Positions 45,401 to 57,697 of a DNA stretch of 64,000 nt are shown one piece after another. Numbering within the stretch: the stretch's first letter is position 1; each line of letters starts with the position of its first letter. Both the position numbers and the translations under genes were made by a program. The stretch comes from Ceratothoa steindachneri. Lineage: Eukaryota > Arthropoda > Malacostraca > Isopoda > Cymothoidae. The notes under the pieces were generated by a model. The model was not told the DNA's origin. It did no database searches and saw only the letters and a program-made list of their open reading frames with translations. The stretch covers positions 144,006,021-144,070,020 of the forward strand of contig OZ018329.1 of assembly GCA_963969495.1 (NCBI GenBank). The letters run 5' to 3'.

Positions 45401-47619
45401 GTAAGCGAGAGGGGGGTCGAGAAAGCCTTGTTCACACTTCTAGTTGGCGCTCGTTGAAGGAGGATCGAGGGAGGAGCAAAGAGGACGCTTAATTCTGGAT
45501 CGTTGTTGTAGTGTCCATTTTCATTCAAAGCCTTTCTTCGTTACAACACAGTCTCCAAGTTAGGACATAGACAACGGATGTATGGTTGTTAGTGAGGGGG
45601 GGGGGATAAGATGCTAAAGAACGGATAGAAAAAAATAAGGGATACAAAATGGTAGACAACCATGGACGTCTTAACAACCATTTGCTTCTTACCAATAATA
45701 AAAATGGGCCAAGTTTGAACTGAAGTAGCTTCCGTTGTTAGGATGGAAAATAACGCTTTCATTCGAATAGGAAAGCGAGGCCAAACTTTCCTCCTTCTGT
45801 TATTTTCCCGAATATTTCAATGTAAACGCGAGCCTTTGTTCGATTCCCCTTTAACGCAGACGCTTTGTGAGAAAGAGGACTCCAAATTAATGACAAAACG
45901 TGAAAAAAGAAATAAGACTGCGAGTTAAATCCAATGTTTACAGTTCATTACACCTTTCCTTCTAACTTCCTTCCCGAGCCTCCTGTTGCTAATTCCGCCT
46001 CTTCGTGTTATTCACGCAAGGGTTCGTCCCTCAAGAGTCCCTGACTAAATTGTGAAGTTGTACCTGACTCAAAACTCTTTTGCACATCCCTGCGGTCTTT
46101 AATCGTCAGGTATTCATTTGTGGCTACTCTAATTTCCATAAATTTTAGCTACTTTAAAATTGCTCTCGTGGCGAACCTCTCTCTGAAGATTTGCTACTGG
46201 GGAGAGACCGTCCTTTGGTGTTGTTTTTTTAAATAAATAAAAACATAGATTCTTCTTCAAACTTCCTTCGATCACAAAAGCCCAAGCTTTTGAATACAAG
46301 AATTACAAAACTTTGAATTATTTTTAAATCTAAGTAATTTGATAAAGGCTTTTTATTGTTCTTTAAGCGCTATTTTATTTTTACTTGGACGATTCAGGGC
46401 AACATTTTATTGCTTGAAATGGTTGCAAAATATTTATGTGAAGGAGAGAGAAAGTAGAAGTAGAGAGGAAAAGAAAGGAATTAGAGAAAAAAGGGAGGAT
46501 TTAGAAAGTTGTGACATACAACTAATATTGAGAGATCCTGAAACTGACCCTATTCCATCCTTAAGTATGAAATCCAACAAAATATGTTTGACTCTTTATT
46601 CTTACCCATTTTCTTCTTTACGCTTAAAAATTATTTTCCCTTCTCCATTATGGTATTACCTACGAGCTATACTTTACTTGTCGTTCACATTCTACTTCCT
46701 TTATCTTTACAATATATCCATTGCCATGTTGAAGGTGGAGGATCTGGGAAGATAAAATATGACCAATGATATCTAAGATGAAATGTCTAAGGGCCCTCCT
46801 ATTATTTTTCTGCTATTTATTTTCTGCCTTAAATTTATTATGCTTTAAAGTCGCACCTGTTTCCACAAGCTAACAAAAAAAAATTCCATGTCATTACCAT
46901 AATGAGTTGCTTAAGAATATACAACATCGAAGGTATTCTAGCAAGTAGAATTTGGAAGATTCATTAGGAGGAGCAGAATATTACCCTACGTAGAGAACTC
47001 TTTTAATCCAGCCAGACCTTTTATAATTCAGAAACTTTGATAAATTATACATTTAAACATAACAAACAACTTAAACCTACAAAAAAAACACATTTTATTC
47101 GAATTTTTAGCGTTACAAATTCTAAAGGGCCTCGAGGGTTTATAGCAACTTCCCACGATTAGAATACGCTCAAACCCATATCTCATTAATTTGAGTTGGT
47201 GTCTATTTTTCCTCCGTCATATCCATTAACTCATTCCTGCTCCTAAAACTAAAATTTCAATGTTTTTTCTTAGTTCTCGATTCGAATTTTGATGGAATTG
47301 AGTTCTGGGTCACTTCAAACAGTTATCTTATATTCTTTTTCGCATATATTGTCATTTTTTCCTCATATATCTTTGTCTCTCGCTCTACCTATCTTTTTCC
47401 GCTAAATGAAAATACACTCTTTGGTCACTTACACTAGTGTTTATTTTTTCGGTTAAATATAAAAATGCATTAACGGACGTTGATATTACAAAACATTGAT
47501 CCTGTCAACCAGGTTTTTTTTTTAATTCTCGCTATAAAACTATTCGTCTCTTTAAAATTTCCTTGCTGGACTGAAATTTATGATGATGTTAAGTTTAGGG
47601 AGTTCGAAACACGTCTCTT
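45401..47619. other. Intron 4 proximal part, nothing recognised
   Basis: AT-rich with a few short open frames (for example 46339-46755) that have no domain or splice support. Confidence 0.35.
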
Positions 47620-47975
47620 TTGTTTAGAGGCCTTGGAATTGTCCTGACCGCCTTAAAAATTCAAGGGTATGTTGCAGGACTTTCTTTCGGATAACGTCAT
47701 GGAGTCCAATTCCACTCAGTAGAAGTGTGATATTAAACGACTTTATCTTAGGAGAGAAAAGGCGCTTTCGTAAAATTGTTCTGAGTGAGTGGAAACGTGG
47801 ACACCACAATATAAAATGCTCCACTGTGTCTTCAGTCGAGGGACACCACTTGTAATTGGATTTAGGGACCAGTCTCAGACTTAGATTTAGGTGGTGAAAA
47901 TGATGTAATTTTCTTAGATGCACATCAAGGTGTTTTGGACCAAGAGTTCCCTTTTCGTTTGTTTTTCCCATCATT
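47620..47975 (-). pseudogene. LINE C-terminal zinc-knuckle-like fragment
   Basis: The - strand frame reads HLRKLHHFHHLNLSLRLVPK, then CPSTEDTVEHFILWCPRF and later LEFLRRSGQF. The pattern C...ETVEH...CP followed by ...TGRF is the conserved C-terminal end of jockey/R1-like LINE ORF2. It lies on the same strand as the LINE at 48681-50470, but a 0.7-kb A-rich gap separates them, so they may or may not be one element. Confidence 0.6.
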
Positions 47976-48680
47976 ACCCAAACGTCAACGTAGATGTTTT
48001 ATATTCGTAAATTGTTTCCACTAGCCAGGAATGGTACAAGAAAAAGTCGTAAGATACGTTCTGTAATGAAATCTTTTTCTCAATAAGCTGATGAATATTT
48101 TGTGTTGAGAGTAAGACTGAGTGTAACTATGAACTTGATTCTCATACAAACTCGTCAAAGTGAAGAGAGAATGGGCGCGAAAGAGAGAGACGTGAATGCG
48201 AAACGGCTTCTTTTGTAGCAAAATGGGATTAGGTCAAATAAGATTTGAATTTTGTAAAATCCCTCCTTGATTCTTCTCTCATAAAAAAGAATGTTCTTTT
48301 TCCCCATAGACTGTTTGGAATTGGATCGTATCTTAGAGGTTTAATCTACTAGGGTGGTATTACATATTTTAATAATCATATTGAGTGTATCCGATCCTAA
48401 ACTATAATGGATTTTTAGCACCCATCTTTCGAACTCCTATAAGGGCATAAGTCGCAGTAATTAATTAAAAGCCTAATACTAGGCTACATTACAATAAAAA
48501 ATAAGTCAGAAAAACCAAACCGAAAAACAAAACCAACGACTAACAAAACCAAAAATACAACAAAATCACAAACCAAAGCATAGTTAAGAAGAAGGAAGCA
48601 GGCTTCGGCGTTTGGGGAACGTTTGCCTAGACCCAGCGCATGAAAAGGCGACCAAAACCAATAAAAGGAGGAAGCCAGCC

Positions 48681-50470
48681 TCAGGGCAAAGAGTGTGATA
48701 TTGATGACACTTTAGTACATCCCATCCTCTTCCGTGTCCATTGGGCAGGATAGAGCTTCCCTGCCCCCAGCCGCACGCACAATAAAGAGCCCGCTGGAAA
48801 CTCAGAAATTAACATTAGCAGGCCTTCCCTCGTCTCCATCGTATGGAGCGCCTCTATGATACCTTTATCACTATGCGCTATCATATGCCTTTACCAGAGA
48901 CAAAAACACCGTGGTGCATTGCTGCCTACATAGGAAGGCCTCGCTCAGGGCATTTTCCTTTTAGCAGACAACTCGAATTGGAGTAGAACATTCGTAAGAC
49001 GCACTATGCATAAGACAGTTGACCTCCGCTGTCCAAGAAAAAAGATAATCTAGCATTATCAAAGTCTCCATCCACTTTTACCCACAAGAGTATAGAGAGT
49101 TTGGGAGGAAACCAGACGAAGTAGAATGATCTCTCTCCGATTTCCGAAATGCGAAGACAGTACCGATTCGGCAGGAGTCGAGGTCAGTGGTTACCTGCTG
49201 TCCAGATCCTGTTGAATGAATTAACAGCAAGGCCATGCCTCGCTATACTAGGTGTAAATCCATGAAATATGGGATATCGTCCGGACAAGACGCGCAACTC
49301 GATCAATTTCACTCTGTCGTTAAAATGGTCTCCGCATCTGGAGGTAAAATCACGTCGGCGTCCTTCAGCGACATCGCGACATGTATTAAATGCTGAAAGC
49401 AGCATCCCGGCCATAGAATATGAAGAAAGTGGTCGTGAAGGACTTTGCCACGGACGCGGGATACGAGATTGCGGTTCCATTCTTCAAGAGAATGAGAAGT
49501 GGTCGTGCGAGAACATGCCCTGAATCATTTAGACGTGCTTCCACAAGTGTAAAGGAGAGACTTCCAGTTAATTTTCCTTACGTATGATCTCCAGATAGAG
49601 AGGTTTGCATGCTTCTAATCACAATAGAAATTAGCTCTAGCTCAAAGAAATCTACAAACAGTGGAAAAAGTCGGCCAGCGCTTATAGCGCATGTATAGTA
49701 GCATAACAATTTTGTTTGATTTGCTTGATGGTCTTCCCAAACTGAGCTGCCCATCCCATAAATAGTTTGCCTGGAAAATAGTCTGACGTTCTAGGAATAG
49801 TAGTTAGGGCCTCAGCGATGAGGTTGTGGGAGAAAAACTGAATGGCTCATCCACCTAACTAAACCCTTTGACTGAAACAGAGAAATCAGTCATTTCCTGA
49901 AATGCCAATTATTTTGGCCGCTAAAAGCACCAGCGAGTGAGTCTTTCAAGGGGCACTGGTTCTGATAATAATATTTAAATGCGAAAGTGATCACTACTCT
50001 GAACGTCATCGACCACTTCCCACCCATAATCAGGCTGTACATACGGAAAACAAAGGATAGATAGATAGGGGCAGGAAAATGAAGCCGTTCTCGGCCAGTG
50101 ATGCGTTAACTCATCCACGTTTAAGTGCAGTTCTCCGCAAATTAAACATTTGGCACAACACAATAGGAACTTATCATATACGGCCTTGGAGCAATTTACA
50201 CCGACTTCGGGTAAACTCGACTTTACATTTGTACACTATCGATCCGTATGGTCGAATCGATTGCAGTAGTAGTACCTCCGCGGCAGGGCAGCAATGCCTC
50301 CCTGTGGTGAGGATACCGAGCAACAATCACCAACTCCGGATGCTTGTCACGATCTAACGTGACGAACGAGTGAACGAGTGGATCTTGAGGCTTTAGCCTG
50401 TTTTCTCATCACATGTTCGAACTTGACACCCCTGTGGTCGGCTTGCTCTTCGGTTAGTCACGAATCCGTA
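48681..50470 (-). pseudogene. Decayed jockey-like LINE, copy A (endonuclease and RT)
   Basis: On the - strand, endonuclease relics near 50100-49980 read LICGELHLNVDELTHHWPRT and VVDDVQSSDHF (the SDHxP block). RT begins near 49310 with PDDIPYFM and FNRIWTAG. A KAYD relic follows near 48890 (the (F/L)xKAYD catalytic motif). At 48681-48884 a frame reads GIIEALHTMETREGLLMLIS. Frames are broken many times. Copy B at 59460-61560 shares long DNA stretches and the same strand. Confidence 0.65.
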
Positions 50471-51727
50471 TCGAGTGCTGTTCATTTTTGTCTTGGGCTA
50501 GTAAGCCGACCCACACTGAGGAGGAGAAGATGGTAAACACGCAGACCTCCCACAAACTCTGAATACAGGACTACAGTGGTTGACGGAATCAGTTTCTCTT
50601 GCCCATCTAAGGAGGTGGAACATATCGAACCGCTCACACTGGGAGTGATCGGTCCTGGGTTGTCTGACTGTTTTCTTCTCACTTCCAGGAAACGAAACTA
50701 CTACACCCGTCGGTGTAGGATAGTAGTACATATACTTTTTAGTAAAAAGGGTTGGAGGGACCACTGAAAACGACTAGAGGGCTCACTCTTTTTCTGAGAT
50801 GAAGCTGATGAAAGACTGCTCCACTGATGTCAAAGGGGAAGCCCATTTGCTGCATGGAGGTATTGAGGGGGGCGCCCCCTCCACCGGTCGAAGGTGTTTC
50901 ATTTTTTCCCTCTTTTTTTGACACGTAGAAGGGACGAGGCCGTTTGGAGGCAGATCTCCATGCGCCTGAGGTCGCCTACTATTGTCTTCTCTTTTCACCA
51001 TCTTATCAAAATATAAAATGTAGAACGTTAAGCCAAAATTCTATAGGGTCAGAAAGTTCTAGACTGCGATCCTTTTCACATACATGGACCACTTGTTCAG
51101 CTGAGATGGGCATTGACAACGTGGCACGCTATTCAGGAGAAAGGGTTCTTGAGCTTAAATTTCTATATGTGTACTGGAAGTAGGTGAGCAGAGTCGACTG
51201 CCCAACAGATTCCGTGACTAATACTTGCCTTAGCCAGCGAGCTGTTGGACCTCGTAGCAGATAGCGAGTGACCTCAAGGTATACACTAAAACTCGAAAAA
51301 GAACCCATCAGAGGAAAAAGTGCGCTGCCAGCCAAAAGCTTTGTGGATAGAAGTGCAAGTATGGAAGGGAGAAATTGAGTCTGTAATAAAGAGAAGTTAA
51401 GATAAATTGGCTTATTAAGGATTTTAGAATGTCGATATATCAACCAATACAATATTTTCTCAATCGGAACTTCTCTTCCTTCATAATGCCATTTACATAA
51501 TTTCGATCGAACCAATAATTTGCCTTGCACCATTAACCAACTTACTACTTCGTTGCTATTTCTCTTCACCTTTTTAGTTTTCTTTGACTCTTCGTTCCTC
51601 ATGGTGATGTTTTTGGCCTGTGAATTAATTCCTGTGTTTATTTTATAGGATCCAAAGATGGGCGTCTATAGCCAGAAACAGTGTAATATATGAATCTTGT
51701 TTTCCTAGTATTACCTTTCATCTTGAA

Positions 51728-51729
<2 letters not shown>
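50471..51729. other. Stretch possibly including LINE ORF1 remnants
   Basis: Higher GC content than the surroundings up to about 51000, possibly the 5' part of LINE copy A. Small ORFs are open on both strands and no motif is clear. Confidence 0.35.

Positions 51730-51793
<64 letters not shown>
51730..51793. repeat. (TA)n microsatellite, left of the hAT-like element
   Basis: About 64 bp of TA repeats that run directly into the terminus TTAGGGTGGGTC. Confidence 0.92.
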
Positions 51794-51797
<4 letters not shown>

Positions 51798-54654
51798 GGT
51801 GGGTCAAAAAAATATAAGTTTAGAAATGTAAATCTTTGAAGATTTAGGGGTCGCACAGGGTAGTTGATATTTCGAGACCATACAAGTGTTCATTTCTCAA
51901 GCTTATTTATTCACATCAACTATAAATGCCACAGAAACGAAACTATTTGCTCTGAAGTTAGGTAAATAACTATTCTAGGAACATTTCATTATACAGCAGT
52001 GAATATGGGAGGTATATTACTTTGATACTATACAAGGAACATTTAGGAACAGTGATAGGAATGGCACGTTTCCTGGACTTTCTTCAAAATAAAACTGAAA
52101 ATAGCTGAAATAACGATTGAAACGATTTGTATATTCTTCTGTAAGATCAGTTAGAGTTCAAGTTCAGCCGTCGGTGGCGCTTGACAGCTTGCATGAAAGC
52201 TTGTCGATTGCTCTCGTCCTTGGTGAGGATCTGGGAATAATCAGTGATTGGTTTGATCGCCCACTCCGCTACATTATTGGTCACTGCCAGATGATGGACG
52301 GTCTCCTTCTACCGGTTGTACGCCTCGTTTTTCTTCCAACTGAGCACATGAGATTGGAGAAACGAGGCATCCAAATTCAGTGCCGTGAAGGAGAAAAGTG
52401 ACTGCTTGGTGATAAGGTCACTTAAAGTCACCGTAGAAGGATCTTGGGGAGCTGTCGTCCATCGCTTCTTGTCCAGGTCCTTGTCTATGGCCAGCTTCTC
52501 TACCATTTTGGTCTTCTCCTCGATCGTGACTTTGTCGCTGAACAAGGTAAGGCCGACAAGATCCGCCCCCAAGTACCAAAAGTGCCGCTTGAAGGTCTTC
52601 ATCGTGCCCTCCAAGATCTTTGAGTTGAGGTCTCTGTAGTTGTAGAGATCCTGGAAGACAGTGAGATCGTTGAAAGGAGCGTCTGCGGCCAAGGTACTTC
52701 TAACCACGCACGAGCGTAGATAAGGATGATGAACACACTCATCTGCTGAAGGCTACGTAGTTCCCTTAGCGTGAGTTTGAACTCGTCCTTAAACATCGTG
52801 ATCTTGAGCATGTAGATCGCCTTCGCCATCCATCTCGCGTGGTGGTGAGCTCCTAGTTTGTGGAACGTGTTGGGAACCTCCCCCTTGATGGCCTTTGCCG
52901 TTAGTTTCGTGAACTCTTTATAATCGTCTCTTGTCGTTTCGGCCGCCTTGACAAGAGCCTCAAGGGTCGTCTTCTTCCATTCGTCATGGTCAGCCAACTG
53001 AGGGTCGTTGATGATCGTAGCATTGGCATGTACGAGAGTGGGCCACTTCTTATGGAACCGTTTGAATAGTTTAACGTCTGGGCCGGATGTAGCGTCACCG
53101 AAGGTAGCCTAGAAGTCTAAGGCCAAGCTGAGCTCCATAACGTGGTGGCGGCACGCCAATTTCAGCAACGTACGACCCAACTTCTGTTTGAGGAATGTGC
53201 AACAGCCAGCATGGACGCCTGTGTTTGCTGCAGTGTTGTCGAAGCAGAGACCCCCAACTCTGTCTTCGAACGCCCAATGTCTGAAGGTCTCCTCGAATTT
53301 GCTGGCCATTGCTTCTCCAGTACCGGATGGCAAGGCAGGAATAGCCAGAAGCTTATCTCCTTCGAAAGACGGACTGGTGAAAAAGATGGCCAAACGATCG
53401 ACATGACATTGACTTTTTGATCCAGGCAAGAGTTTCCTGTACCAGTGAAGGATGTGAACCAAGTCGTGTTCCTCTACTTGGTTTTGATAATCCTTTACGG
53501 CTGCTTCTGCTGTCACCTTTCGCAACACATTCCAGTGTCGGCGAATGGAGGAGGTGGACGTACTCACCATTCCCTGGTCTGTCTCGATGGCAGAGAAGAC
53601 GTGGTGGGCTTCGCGATGGGTCAACTTGACCCTGTCAGCCGCTTCTGCAAGCTCTTTCGTGATCTTGAGCCTTTTCGGAGAAGAAGCAAAAGCAGAGGCG
53701 CTTTCCCGAGCAAAAGAGTTGGTGTTGGACGAAGAAGTTGATGAAGAAGTGGCGCTAGAACTTTCGTTCGCCAGTTCAACCGTCTATTCCCTCTCCGAAG
53801 TCTCCGCCAACTCCTTCTCCTTGTTCCTTCTCCCAGCAGCCAACTTTTCATGTTTCCTAGACTCTTTTGCCACGCTCTTCTTGTAAAGATTACTCATGAC
53901 CGTTTTCCTCTGCCCCCTTTGGTCGTCGAAGAGGTTCTTATCCTCTTGGTTAAGGTGGATCATGGAGGAAAAAGTGGGAAGGGTTGTAATGTCGAACAGT
54001 GACGACAAGTGTCCCTGGAGGAGGGTGTCGGAGACCTTATCCCCCTCGGATTGAAATTTTTTCGCCTTCTTACGGACTTCGAACTTCCAGACGAGGGTTT
54101 CCGGTTTTCTCATGATTGATCGCATCGGGACTACAGAAATTTGGGCACGTTCCCAAACTTTGACGACCGATGACAGCTTTTCGATTGTCCTTGCTGTTCG
54201 ATTCATGACAGAAGAGTCGTCGCAGAACATCTTTTCCTGTTGAAAGGACGACTTGGCTGAGGGCTTCAAGGGGCTGTCCCAACAAAAACAGCTCAGTCGG
54301 TTTCCGAGTTTAGACCTGAGGAAAAAACGAGGATGTTTATAGCTTAGTTCTGGTTCTGATAGTATAAAGTCACAGTTATATAACAGCAAAACCTACGTCG
54401 GGGCATGCAGAAAATGAGTTGACATCACCAAGAAGTATATCTAAAGGCATAGCGCCCACAACACAGTGTATGGTAGGTACGCTATGCTAAGGGAAAACCA
54501 AGCAAACTTTCGATCACTCGGTGCGACCCCTCAACATGCTTTGATTTGGACGAAACTCCGGATTTGGGAGTTGCTCATAAAGCCTCACAATAATTCACGA
54601 GTGTAGAAACAAAAAGTTCACATCGAAATTTTTACTATATATCCGGGACACAAC

Positions 54655-54658
<4 letters not shown>
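51794..54658 (-). mobile_element. hAT-like DNA transposon relic in a (TA)n array
   Basis: The left end reads TTAGGGTGGGTCAAAA. The right end in reverse complement reads TTAGGTTGTGTCCCGG. A subterminal inverted motif GGGGTCGCAC lies at 51847-51856, and its reverse complement at 54521-54530. Between them a transposase-like gene runs on the - strand. Both outer sides are TA repeats, so the element appears inserted in one TA array. The superfamily is uncertain: the termini are not the CAG type seen in the other hAT fragments here. Confidence 0.65.
52130..54390 (-). pseudogene. RNase H-like transposase-type gene, few disruptions
   Basis: Reading on the - strand, the N-terminal part (54389-53784) includes EDKNLFDDQRGQRKTVMS and a Lys/Glu-rich segment. 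After a Ser-rich linker, 53624-53109 reads SIRRHWNVLRKVTAEA, later GLCFDNTAANTG (probable catalytic Asp) and LGRTLLKLACRHHVMEL. An in-frame TAG follows at about 53110. The frame then continues with KLGAHHHARWMAKAIYMLKI and LIYARAW. After a shift near 52710 it reads HFWYLGADLVGLTLFSDKVT. The end reads VTNNVAEWAIKPITDYSQIL, like the NDxAERxVKLI end of arthropod hAT-like relatives. About one stop and one or two shifts break it. I recognise the repeat family as transposon-like in arthropods, but its name is not settled. Confidence 0.6.

Positions 54659-54719
<61 letters not shown>
54659..54719. repeat. (TA)n microsatellite, right of the hAT-like element
   Basis: About 61 bp of TA repeats. Confidence 0.92.
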
Positions 54720-54721
<2 letters not shown>

Positions 54722-54751
54722 ATTAATGGCTTCTCCTATTGAGCTGTGATT

Positions 54752-54820
54752 TAGTTTATAGGATGAAGGATATGACAAATAACGTCCCGTTTTTCCTCAT
54801 ATCCTTTATCTTGCAAACTA
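54752..54820. repeat. Short fold-back (inverted repeat) between two (TA)n arrays
   Basis: Arms 54752-54775 and 54797-54820 are inverted copies with about five mismatches. The inner 10 bp, AAGGATATGA, are perfect. The loop is 21 nt. The whole 100-bp segment sits between (TA)n tracts and could be a tiny MITE. Confidence 0.6.
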
Positions 54821-54823
54821 TAT

Positions 54824-54830
54824 TATATAT

Positions 54831-54890
<60 letters not shown>
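54824..54890. repeat. (TA)n microsatellite with one interruption
   Basis: TA repeats broken once by AAA near 54843. Confidence 0.9.
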
Positions 54891-54894
<4 letters not shown>

Positions 54895-55789
54895 CAAAGG
54901 AGAACTTCTCTGGAATCTAATTCTTAGCCGGAAAATGAAGACGTAAGCGTTGGAGAGATCATGATTTATCATCACAGACGTTTCGGAACAAAACCTTTTC
55001 CATCTTCAGTGGCTACAAACAATAAATAAAAATATTATAGGATGTGTATTAGACAAAATTCAGCAAACTATCAGCCGAAAAAAGAGCTCGAAGATAATAG
55101 CAAATAACTCAAATTAAAATAATATGACTAAAAGTCAGCCAATAGGAATAAGGCTTAAGGCAAAAGACAAAAGCAAATTTGTACACATAATGATTAGATC
55201 AAAAAACTAGATACTCTAGATAATAGGTGTGAATAGATCATTATTCGACTAGACTAAGGACTTGAAAACGTAAAAAAGTGAATCAGTATAGTAAAAGACA
55301 CTAAAATGTGTAGACACATAAAATCCAATGATAATATTTACACAGATTGCAATTTAAGTGAAAATAAGGAAGATCTGAATTAGAGCAAAACAGTACAATT
55401 ACTAATCTTGACTATCGGAGTTGTAGGGGCAACTATTGTCTGAATAAGAGTGGTGACGGATTGAGTCGTGTTGTTTTGAGTTTGCAAGGTATTTACTGAT
55501 GATTAATTTGATAGGTAATGCATAGTAATTTAGCTCGTGTTTCATTTTTTTATATAAAAGTATTGTTGCCGGTCGTAAAAAATCTAGGTCTTCAGTTGTT
55601 TACTTATTCACGTGCACGGCCTGCAAGAATCGCTCTAAATTATTTTAACCACTTTGCAGCAGCGACAACTGATGATCTAAAGGGTCTTTCAACAAGGACG
55701 CTCGAGTTTTGTCAGGCAATAGGGGCCATGTAGTTAATAGCGACATCTGACAACCTCACTGTGAACTGTTTAGTAGTACTTGGCAAGTC
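54891..55789. other. AT-rich stretch, nothing named
   Basis: No recognised feature. A 71-codon frame at 55518-55733 has no motif. The left end of the downstream transposon probably lies here. Confidence 0.35.
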
Positions 55790-56524
55790 ATGATGGAAGG
55801 TTATAGCGTTGAACAGCGTGTGTAAATCATCAAATGTTATTATCAAAATCAGTGCTCCGCTCGACAAACGTTCCGCGCATTACGTGATTTCTATCATCTT
55901 CAGCAACGAGGCCGATTTTTGGATACATGGATTTGTTAACAAGCAAAATTGTCGGATTTGGACGAAAATAAAACCACATGAGATACACCAGCACCAATTG
56001 CATCCTAACAAATTCACTGTTTGGTGCGGGTTTTCATCTAACGGAATCATCGGTCCGTATTTTTTGGAGAACGAAGATGGGATTACTATAACCGTCAACG
56101 GTGAGACCTACAGATCGATGATAAGTAACTTCCTGTGGCCTCAACTAAATTATATGCCTGATATGGATACAGGAGACATGTGGTTCTAACAGGACGGCAC
56201 TACTTACCACACTACGCACACCACAATAGACATTTTGCACCAGCGATTTCAGTGCAGGGTCATCTCGCGCGGCGGCGACGTCAACTGGCCACCGAGATCA
56301 TGCGATTTAACGCCATTAGATTACTTTCTTTAAGGCTACCTTAAATCGCAGGTCTATGCGAATAATCCACAAAAAGTTGATGTCCTCACAGTCAACATAA
56401 TGAACACCATCTAGCAAATTCAGCCAGATTTATGTGACAAAGTCATCGAAAATTGGGCCTCCCGAATACGTTCCACCAAGCAACGCCGCGGCGGACAATT
56501 GAATGACGTCATATTCCACACTTA
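55790..56524 (+). pseudogene. Tc1/mariner-superfamily transposase, internally deleted
   Basis: A start near 55791 leads to EGYSVEQRV, a stop, IIKCYYQNQCSARQTFRALR, the helix-turn-helix start of this transposase group. It then jumps to IFSNEADFWIHGFVNKQNCR. Next come HPNKFTVWCGFSSNGIIGPY, MWF, a stop, QDGTTYHTT (second catalytic Asp) and NWPPRSCDLTPLDYFL (third). The end reads VIENWASRIRSTKQRRGGQL then NDVIFHT. The first catalytic position reads SNEADF where related proteins usually have SDEAHF. Two to three stops and the missing middle show it is dead. Terminal repeats were not found. Confidence 0.75.
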
Positions 56525-56637
56525 ATGCCATGAAATTTGCTTTCAAATTTCAAATAAATTGAGTGCAAATATCCCAAACAACTTGTTTTATTTACATTTA
56601 AAAATTGAGCGGCCTTATTGAAAGAACCTATATAAGC

Positions 56638-56733
56638 ACTTGGAGATTTCATATAGAATTGGTCCACGTACTTGGCGACTTCAACTAGAAGTGAGCCACC
56701 TACTAGGCGATTTCATATAGAAGTGATCGACCT
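56638..56733. repeat. 32-bp tandem repeat, three copies
   Basis: Units start ACTTGGAGATTTCATATAGA (56638), ACTTGGCGACTTCAACTAGA (56670) and ACTAGGCGATTTCATATAGA (56702). Confidence 0.85.
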
Positions 56734-57448
56734 ATTTCCAAACGAGTGTACTACCATATTCCTTCACATCATTATTAATAGTGGTCATTCCAGTGATACA
56801 GAAGATTTTACTGTAATTCGGACTGCATCAAGCTCCCTAGACTTAAAACTTGTTGAATATAAACTAATAAACTATAAAGCCCAAGTCACTACGGTTAGGT
56901 AAAGTAGTAGTAAGAATTCCTTTATACGCTATAACAGTCTCGTGTTCTTTAACCATATTCATGAGCGCCACCCATAAACTGGGTACCATCTATTTCTCTA
57001 AAATGATTAATTTCAAGAAGTCTTGGGACAGCCATGTGTTGTTCAAACCCATTATAATACCAGTGCAACCAGTTTTGGAAATTTATCCATCCTTTTGAGA
57101 TCAGGCAAGCCTCAATTTTCCCCCCACCCCTCCTCCAGTTTGCAAGGCGGCGATCAGTTTTGGAATTCAGCGCAGTCACCATCTAAGTAGCAAGAACACG
57201 TCTCCCTACTCCTCGGATTTCGCAAGGAGGCCACCAGTTTTGGATTTCACTGCATCAACCTAGAATATTGCAACCACAACTCTCTCCCGCCCTCTCTCAA
57301 ACATAGTCAGCTCTTTACTACTGCCTAGTGGATAAGAAAGAGGATTTTTACGCTAGATTTGAAGTGAACTAGTACCTAAACGAGAGCAGAGAGCTGTTGC
57401 TTCCCTCCACAGATGTTATTACATAGGTAGCTAATTCATACCTATCAT
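56734..57448. other. Intron 4 stretch, nothing recognised
   Basis: A partial repetition of AGGC(G/C)...CAGTTTTGGA appears near 57065, 57150 and 57230. No coding signal. Confidence 0.35.
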
Positions 57449-57697
57449 ACAATCAACTAAGTTAAAATCATCCCAACCAGACATTCACCCGAGTTAAAAT
57501 CATCCTAATGAGACGATCAACAGAGTTAAACTCATCGCAATCAGACAATTAACAGAGATAGAATCGCCCCCATCAAACAATTGAAAGAGTGAGAATCATC
57601 ACAATAAGATAATTAACAAAGTTCAACTTATCCCGATCAAACAATCAACTGAGCTTAAATCATCACCGGCAGAAAATTAACAGAATTAAAAATCATT
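57449..57697. repeat. 32-bp tandem repeat, about 7.7 copies
   Basis: Consecutive 32-bp units start ACAATCAACTAAGTTAAAAT (57449) and repeat at 57481, 57513, 57545, 57577, 57609, 57641 and partly 57673. They are directly adjacent with no spacers, so this is not a CRISPR array. Confidence 0.88.

Noticed and set aside
45124..45528. Alternative-frame ORFs over the FN3 exon
   Set aside because: Only the frame with matching splice phase and FN3 motifs is supported; the others reflect high GC content.
57449..57697. Regular direct repeats that might suggest a CRISPR array
   Set aside because: The 32-bp units are contiguous with no spacers, and the DNA is eukaryotic. It is a simple tandem array.
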